A stretch of 64,000 nucleotides of DNA from CAVYXZ01 sp965223835 (GTDB taxonomy: Bacteria > Chloroflexota > Anaerolineae > Aggregatilineales > Phototrophicaceae). Positions 60,110 through 64,000 of the stretch are shown piece after piece (position 1 is the stretch's first letter; each line of letters opens with the position of its first letter). The notes beneath the pieces were generated by a model that was not told the origin of the DNA, did no database searches, and saw nothing but the letters and a program-made list of their open reading frames with translations. A program made the position numbers and the translations under genes. The DNA is taken from assembly GCA_965223835.1 (NCBI GenBank), contig CBDCXQ010000001.1, forward strand, positions 1,550,001 to 1,614,000. The letters run 5' to 3'.

Positions 60110-61548
60110 GTTGTGGTGTCCAGATAGGTCAGGAAACGTTCATAAGCCGCCTGCCACGCCGCCGGTTTCTGAGGTTCATAGGCTTCCGTGCCTACCGTTT
60201 GACCCAGAATTTCGCGCCCCTGCCTGATGTTATCGAGTTCTCCCAGCGCGATGAACTGGACAATGGCATTGCCTAAGGCAGTAGCCTCGATTGGGCCAGT
60301 GATTACCGTGCGCCCACTGGCATTAGCCGCCATTTGATTGAGGAGTTTATTCTGGGTGCCGCCGCCGATAATGTGGAGTCGGTCAACCTGGCGTCCGCTG
60401 AGTGCGACCAATCGATCCAGCACAAAACGATATTTCAACGCCAGACTCTCATATACGGTGCGCATGATCTGACCTGTGGTTTCTGGCCGGGGTTGGCCGG
60501 TGTGCTGGCAAAACTCGCGGATTCGTGATGGCATATCGCCGGGGGGCAGGAACACATCATCATCCGGGTCAATCAGTGTGCGGAAGGGTTCGGCTTCCAT
60601 TGCCAGATGGGTCAATTCCTCATAGCTATAGGTCGTGCCCTGCTGTGACCAGGTGGCACGGCACTGCTGGGCAAGCCACAGGCCCATGACGTTCTTGAGC
60701 AGGCGAAACGTGCCATAGGCCCCGCCTTCGTTGGTGAAATTAGCGGCATAGGTCGCGTCGGTAATCACTGGCTCTGAGACCTCGAGGCCAATCAGACTCC
60801 AGGTGCCACTGCTGAGATAGGCATAATTGGCAGTGGTAGTCGGCACGCCAACGACTGCGCTTCCCGTATCATGGGTGGCGGGGGCAATCACAGGAATGCC
60901 TTGATAATCACCAATCTGAGTGCCAGGCTTGATGATGGGCGGGAAAATATGTGTGGGTATGCCCAGCGCCGTGAGCGTTTCAAAATCCCAATCGTCGGTG
61001 CGCGGATTATAGATCTGCATGGTACTGACATGCGAAAATTCACCAGATTTTGTGCCACTCAGCCAGTAGTTAAACAGATCGGGAATTGGTAAGAAGGTTG
61101 CAGCGTTTTCCAGCAGGGGGCTGTTTTGCTGTGCCAGACTGGCTAATTGATAGAGGGTGTTGATAATCATGAACTGGATGCCAGTGCGCTCAAAAATTGC
61201 TTTGCGCGGCACCTGGTCGAAGACCGACTCATACATCCCGTTGGTGCGGGCATCACGATAATGCACCGGGTTCGCCATCAGTTGACCGTTACGATCAAGC
61301 AGGGCGAAATCCACCCCCCAGGTATCGACGCCGACGCCGACCACATCGTTTCCGGCGGCTTGAATCCCGGTTGTGATTTCATGCCATAAGCGCAGGACAT
61401 CCCAATGTAGCGTGTGATGCACTTGGACCGGAATGTTGGGAAAACGGTGCATGTCTTCAAGATTAAATTGACTGCCATCAAAGCCGACGCGAATCACACG
61501 ACCTGATTCGGCTCCCAGGTCAATGGCGACTACATATTTACTCGTCAT
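60106..61548 (-). CDS. rhaB: L-rhamnulokinase RhaB
   Basis: A 480-residue FGGY kinase of the rhamnulokinase type. It begins VVAIDLGAESGRVIRVGFDG, then LHWDVLRLWHEITTGI, VGVDTWGVDFALLDRNG, PVHYRDARTNGM, INTLYQLASL, FLPIPDLFNYWLSG, ATHDTGSAVVGVP, YLSSGTWSLIGLE and LHIIGGGTQNKLLNQMAANASGR. It phosphorylates L-rhamnulose at O1. ATG 61548 is preferred over the TTG at 61551. It is divergent from rhaI and coupled to the aldolase gene by a 4-base overlap. Confidence 0.94.
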   Translation of the reverse strand: MTSKYVVAIDLGAESGRVIRVGFDGSQFNLEDMHRFPNIPVQVHHTLHWDVLRLWHEITTGIQAAGNDVVGVGVDTWGVDFALLDRNGQLMANPVHYRDARTNGMYESVFDQVPRKAIFERTGIQFMIINTLYQLASLAQQNSPLLENAATFLPIPDLFNYWLSGTKSGEFSHVSTMQIYNPRTDDWDFETLTALGIPTHIFPPIIKPGTQIGDYQGIPVIAPATHDTGSAVVGVPTTTANYAYLSSGTWSLIGLEVSEPVITDATYAANFTNEGGAYGTFRLLKNVMGLWLAQQCRATWSQQGTTYSYEELTHLAMEAEPFRTLIDPDDDVFLPPGDMPSRIREFCQHTGQPRPETTGQIMRTVYESLALKYRFVLDRLVALSGRQVDRLHIIGGGTQNKLLNQMAANASGRTVITGPIEATALGNAIVQFIALGELDNIRQGREILGQTVGTEAYEPQKPAAWQAAYERFLTYLDTTT

Positions 61549-61649
61549 CAAAAAGCTCTTTTCTCGTGGCGCAAAAAAAGCACAAGGACTTCAACGCTGG
61601 GTGACAGGCATAACTTTTTAAAACTTGAATACACCCGCGTACACATTAT

Positions 61650-61678
61650 TTGACACAGCTTTTGCGAAGCGCTAATCT
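61650..61678 (+). promoter_or_regulatory. rhaI promoter
   Basis: TTGACA (61650-61655), 17-base spacer, TAATCT (61673-61678), 60 bases ahead of rhaI. The -35 is perfect; the -10 keeps the key first, second and last positions. CGAAGCG (61665-61671) in the spacer forms an inverted repeat with CGCTTCG (61692-61698). Confidence 0.6.
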
Positions 61679-61685
61679 GATGAGC

Positions 61686-61708
61686 AATAAACGCTTCGAA
61701 CGCTTATT
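61686..61708. promoter_or_regulatory. Imperfect 23-bp palindrome downstream of the rhaI promoter
   Basis: AATAA-aCGcTtCgAaCGc-TTATT: outer 5-bp arms are perfect and three of six inner pairs match. It begins near +1 of the rhaI promoter, a repressor-like position. It contains the CGCTTCG half that pairs with CGAAGCG in the promoter spacer. Confidence 0.5.
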
Positions 61709-61737
61709 TTACCTAATTTTGCTGAGGACGAAACCAG

Positions 61738-62952
61738 ATGGATTTCCAACCCGATTATGAGCGATTGGCTGAACGGTTAACCAGCCAGGGCATTGATGTG
61801 GAAGTTGTAAAGGCCAAACTCAAGACCCAGCACATTGAAACGCCGTCATGGGGTTATGGTAACAGTGGGACGCGCTTCAAGGTGTTTTCATGGCGCGGCG
61901 CGGCGCGGAACATCCAAGAAAAACTGGCGGACGCCGGCTATATTCACAAATTGACGGGGGTTGCACCGACTGTCGCTTTGCACATTCCCTGGGATAAAGT
62001 TGATGATTGGGCGGGGCTGGCGGAATATGCTGCCGCGCAGGGGGTTGGCATTGGCGCGATTAACCCTAACGTATTCCAGGACGACCAGTACAAACTTGGC
62101 AGCATCACCCATCCGTCGTCGACTGTGCGAGAGGAAGCAGTGGCGCATATGGTGGAATGCTGTGAGATTATGGCGACCACCGGTAGTGAATTGTTGAGTC
62201 TATGGTTCGCCGACGGTACCAATTACGCCGGGCAGGACAGCATTCGCGGGCGTAAACAACGGATGGAAGCAGCACTGGCCGAAACGTATAAACATCTGCC
62301 GCCGAATGGTCGCATGTTGATCGAGTACAAGTTTTTCGAACCGGCATTTTATCATACGGATTTGGCCGATTGGGGCATGGCATATGCGACGGCGCTGAAA
62401 CTGGGTGAACAGGCGCAAGTGCTGGTCGATACCGGTCATCATGCAGCAGCGACCAATATCCCGCATATCGTGGCGTTTCTGCTGGATGAAGGTCGCCTGG
62501 GTGGGTTCCATTTTAATGCGCGCAAATATGCCGATGATGACCTGATTGTGGGTACCAATAACCCGTTTGAACTATTCGAGATTTTCACTGAGCTGGTGGG
62601 TGCAGGTGCGCTGGCGGATAACGTCGCGTACATGATTGACCAGAGCCACAATATTGAACCCAAACTCGAAGCCATGCTAGTGAGTGTGCTAAACTGCCAG
62701 ACGGCCTATGCCAAAGCGCTCATCGTGGATTATGCGGCCCTGAATCAACGGCAACTGGAAGGTGATGTACTGGGAGCGCATACGACATTGACGACCGCCT
62801 ATGAAACTGACGTGCGGCCCTTGTTGGCGCAAGTGCGGGTGGAGATGGGCCGTGCGCCGGACCCGTTTGCTGCCTATCGAGCCGATGATTATGCGCTGCG
62901 AGTCGCTGAGGAACGCGGTATGATTGATGCCAGCGGCGGCTATCCGGGCTGA
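61738..62952 (+). CDS. rhaI: L-rhamnose isomerase (RhaI, Pseudomonas stutzeri type)
   Basis: A 404-residue xylose-isomerase-like barrel. It has ETPSWGYGNSGTRFKVF, VALHIPWDKVDDW, GAINPNVFQDDQYKLGSI, LSLWFADGTNYAGQDSIRGRKQRM, metal ligands in LIEYKFFEPAFYHTD, VLVDTGHHAAATN and FHFNARKYADDD, and MIDQSHNIEPKLE. This matches the RhaI type, unrelated in sequence to E. coli RhaA. It interconverts L-rhamnose and L-rhamnulose, feeding divergent rhaB. GAGG precedes the ATG. Its last 13 bases overlap the convergent WYL regulator gene. Confidence 0.93.
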   Translation: MDFQPDYERLAERLTSQGIDVEVVKAKLKTQHIETPSWGYGNSGTRFKVFSWRGAARNIQEKLADAGYIHKLTGVAPTVALHIPWDKVDDWAGLAEYAAAQGVGIGAINPNVFQDDQYKLGSITHPSSTVREEAVAHMVECCEIMATTGSELLSLWFADGTNYAGQDSIRGRKQRMEAALAETYKHLPPNGRMLIEYKFFEPAFYHTDLADWGMAYATALKLGEQAQVLVDTGHHAAATNIPHIVAFLLDEGRLGGFHFNARKYADDDLIVGTNNPFELFEIFTELVGAGALADNVAYMIDQSHNIEPKLEAMLVSVLNCQTAYAKALIVDYAALNQRQLEGDVLGAHTTLTTAYETDVRPLLAQVRVEMGRAPDPFAAYRADDYALRVAEERGMIDASGGYPG

Positions 62953-63911
62953 GTATAGAGTTGCACCAGGCTGGCGGCGAGTTCAATGATTGACTGACGC
63001 AGTTCGGGCGGGTCCAGGATTTCAATCTCCGGGCCGAGTTTAATCAGGTTGTTCCGCGCCCATTCAATTGAATCATAATTCAGGGTGATTTGTCGCCAGC
63101 CATCAGCGGCAGGATTAGCCTGTTCGACGATTTCGCGGACTACATCGCCCCAATGCTCGACCATCATGGTTGCCGTTTGTGGTGAGATGCGCATGGTCAC
63201 GGGAATCTCGGGGCGGTTGGTTTCGAACTCGTCGCACCATCGGGTCCAGTAAGTGGCGAGGTCAAACGTGTGAGGGTGTTCGAAGTAGTCGTTAAGGAGT
63301 TCAACTTCGAGGATGCGCCCAACCCGATAGACACGCATATCATCTTCGATCGCTGCAACCAGATACCAGATGCTGGCTTTGGCGACCAGTCCATAGGGGG
63401 CGATGACACGCTCACGGATTTCACCATCGCTGCGCCGGTAGCGGATAAAAACATACTGGTCATGCCAGGTGGCTTCTTGCAGCACGTCCAGATGAGGTAC
63501 GGCTTCATGGGCTTGAAACCAGCCGCGTGCGTCCAGATGAATGCGGCGGCGCATCCGTTCAGCCCGCCGTTGTTGGGGTTCAGGCAGGGCCGCTGCCAGT
63601 TTGAGCAGCGCCTTGTCCGATGATTCAGCCAGGCCCAGATCTTTCAGCGGTCCCGACGCACCGGATGCAAACAGTGTGCGGACCTCGTCTTCGTTGAGGC
63701 CGGTCAACGTCGTGCGATAACTGTCCAGCAAGGCATAGCCACCGCCGGGGCCATGTTCACTGTAAACCGGCACACCAGCAACGCCCAGTGCGTCCAGATC
63801 CCGGTAGATCGTGCGCTCGGAAACTTCGAGATTTGTTGATAATTCGCTGGCCGTCATCCGTCCGCGATTTTGCAGCAATAACACGATAGAAATCAACCGA
63901 TCAGCCCGCAT
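62940..63911 (-). CDS. YafY-type transcriptional regulator (HTH_11 plus WYL domain)
   Basis: A 323-residue regulator. The N-terminal helix-turn-helix is MRADRLISIVLLLQNRGRMTASELSTNLEVSERTIYRDLDAL with the DeoR-like recognition helix. A central WYL domain has IAPYGLVAKASIWYLVAAIEDDMRVYRVGRI, and the C-terminal WCX region runs to the end. WYL domains sense nucleic acids or small ligands. GGGGGTG precedes the ATG. A palindrome 43 bases upstream (63954-63970) and an unseen divergent gene to the right are its likely targets; overlap with rhaI is convergent and need not mean shared function. Confidence 0.9.
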   Translation of the reverse strand: MRADRLISIVLLLQNRGRMTASELSTNLEVSERTIYRDLDALGVAGVPVYSEHGPGGGYALLDSYRTTLTGLNEDEVRTLFASGASGPLKDLGLAESSDKALLKLAAALPEPQQRRAERMRRRIHLDARGWFQAHEAVPHLDVLQEATWHDQYVFIRYRRSDGEIRERVIAPYGLVAKASIWYLVAAIEDDMRVYRVGRILEVELLNDYFEHPHTFDLATYWTRWCDEFETNRPEIPVTMRISPQTATMMVEHWGDVVREIVEQANPAADGWRQITLNYDSIEWARNNLIKLGPEIEILDPPELRQSIIELAASLVQLYTQPG

Positions 63912-63953
63912 GTTTCACCCCCTGTAAACCGTTTCAAGATTACCACAAAAACC

Positions 63954-63970
63954 CTGACAATAGGTGTCAG
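63954..63970. promoter_or_regulatory. Operator-like palindrome CTGACA-N5-TGTCAG
   Basis: Perfect 6-bp arms (63954-63959 and 63965-63970) around ATAGG, in the gap upstream of the WYL regulator. A TATTAT box follows at 63982-63987 on the plus strand, so a gene beyond the right edge may be under its control. Binding by the WYL regulator is inferred. Confidence 0.55.
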
Positions 63971-64000
63971 TCAATGGGTGCTATTATAGAACAAATGAGC

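Noticed and set aside
1..64000. CRISPR arrays, insertion sequences, prophage genes, tRNA or rRNA genes
   Set aside because: I looked for regularly spaced repeats, transposase or integrase motifs, and cloverleaf or ribosomal signatures and recognised none; a dedicated covariance-model search would be needed to exclude short RNAs.

Overview
The window reads as one contiguous, densely coded bacterial chromosome segment with moderate GC. It carries about 53 protein genes, many overlapping by 1 to 4 bases, and I recognise no rRNA, tRNA, CRISPR array, transposase or phage gene. The mix of genes suggests a Chloroflexota (Anaerolineae-like) saprotroph: LplABC-type sugar importers without an ATPase, a P. 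stutzeri-type rhamnose isomerase, UxaE-type tagaturonate epimerase, WYL and TipA regulators, two phytanoyl-CoA-dioxygenase-like proteins and CE7/GH2/GH4/GH38 enzymes. That placement is inference from gene content, not from a marker gene.

Layout. (1) 1-10418, minus strand: one probable operon of at least eleven genes behind a strong promoter (10519-10547). It holds two permeases and a Tat-exported binding protein, an aldo/keto reductase, three enolase-superfamily sugar-acid dehydratases, a coupled small protein and PhyH oxygenase, a lactonase and a TIM-barrel isomerase cut by the window edge. The logic is import, oxidation to lactone, hydrolysis to aldonate and dehydration to a 2-keto-3-deoxy acid. 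(2) 10617-14967, plus: a MarR regulator with two tandem operators in its own promoter, and a heterodimeric ABC exporter with one degenerate ATP site. (3) 15104-17905: HtrA protease, a TipA-like MerR regulator with a 19-bp-spacer promoter, and an inositol-phosphatase-family enzyme. (4) 17944-25092: a probable Weimberg D-xylose route made of an SDR dehydrogenase, YjhG-type xylonate dehydratase, FAH-fold 2-keto-3-deoxy acid dehydratase and ketoglutarate semialdehyde dehydrogenase, followed by a GarD/UxaA-type hexarate/hexonate dehydratase. (5) 25185-26693: MsrB and a secreted L,D-transpeptidase.

(6) 26709-51235: a long glycan and uronate locus. Beta-glucuronidase, a cupin, SDR-type mannonate oxidoreductase and UxaE form one minus-strand operon and, with UxaC further on, feed glucuronate and galacturonate to mannonate. 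A sulfatase, a CE7 deacetylase, a zinc dehydrogenase, a cysteine hydrolase, a Gfo/Idh/MocA oxidoreductase and a second PhyH protein follow, then a secreted cyclophilin. AraB-AraD with a coupled methyltransferase-kinase pair, a GH4 enzyme, a FucI-like isomerase and a GH38 alpha-mannosidase close the region. (7) 51270-54848, minus: a three-gene overlapping operon of MoxR AAA ATPase, an unknown protein and a DUF2201/VWA protein. (8) 55149-59226: an alpha/beta-hydrolase to acyl-CoA-synthetase fusion, a patatin phospholipase and a phosphoribosyltransferase-like protein. (9) 59354-62952: L-rhamnose catabolism (class II aldolase, RhaB, divergent RhaI). (10) 62940-64000: a WYL-domain regulator with a palindrome in front of it.

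Together the genes fit growth on decorated plant-type polysaccharide. Xylose, arabinose, rhamnose, glucuronate/galacturonate and mannose residues, plus acetyl and sulfate decorations, each have a candidate enzyme. The least explained parts are the 92-residue protein coupled to PhyH, the middle protein of the MoxR operon, the hydrolase-ligase fusion, and the methyltransferase-kinase pair inside the arabinose operon.
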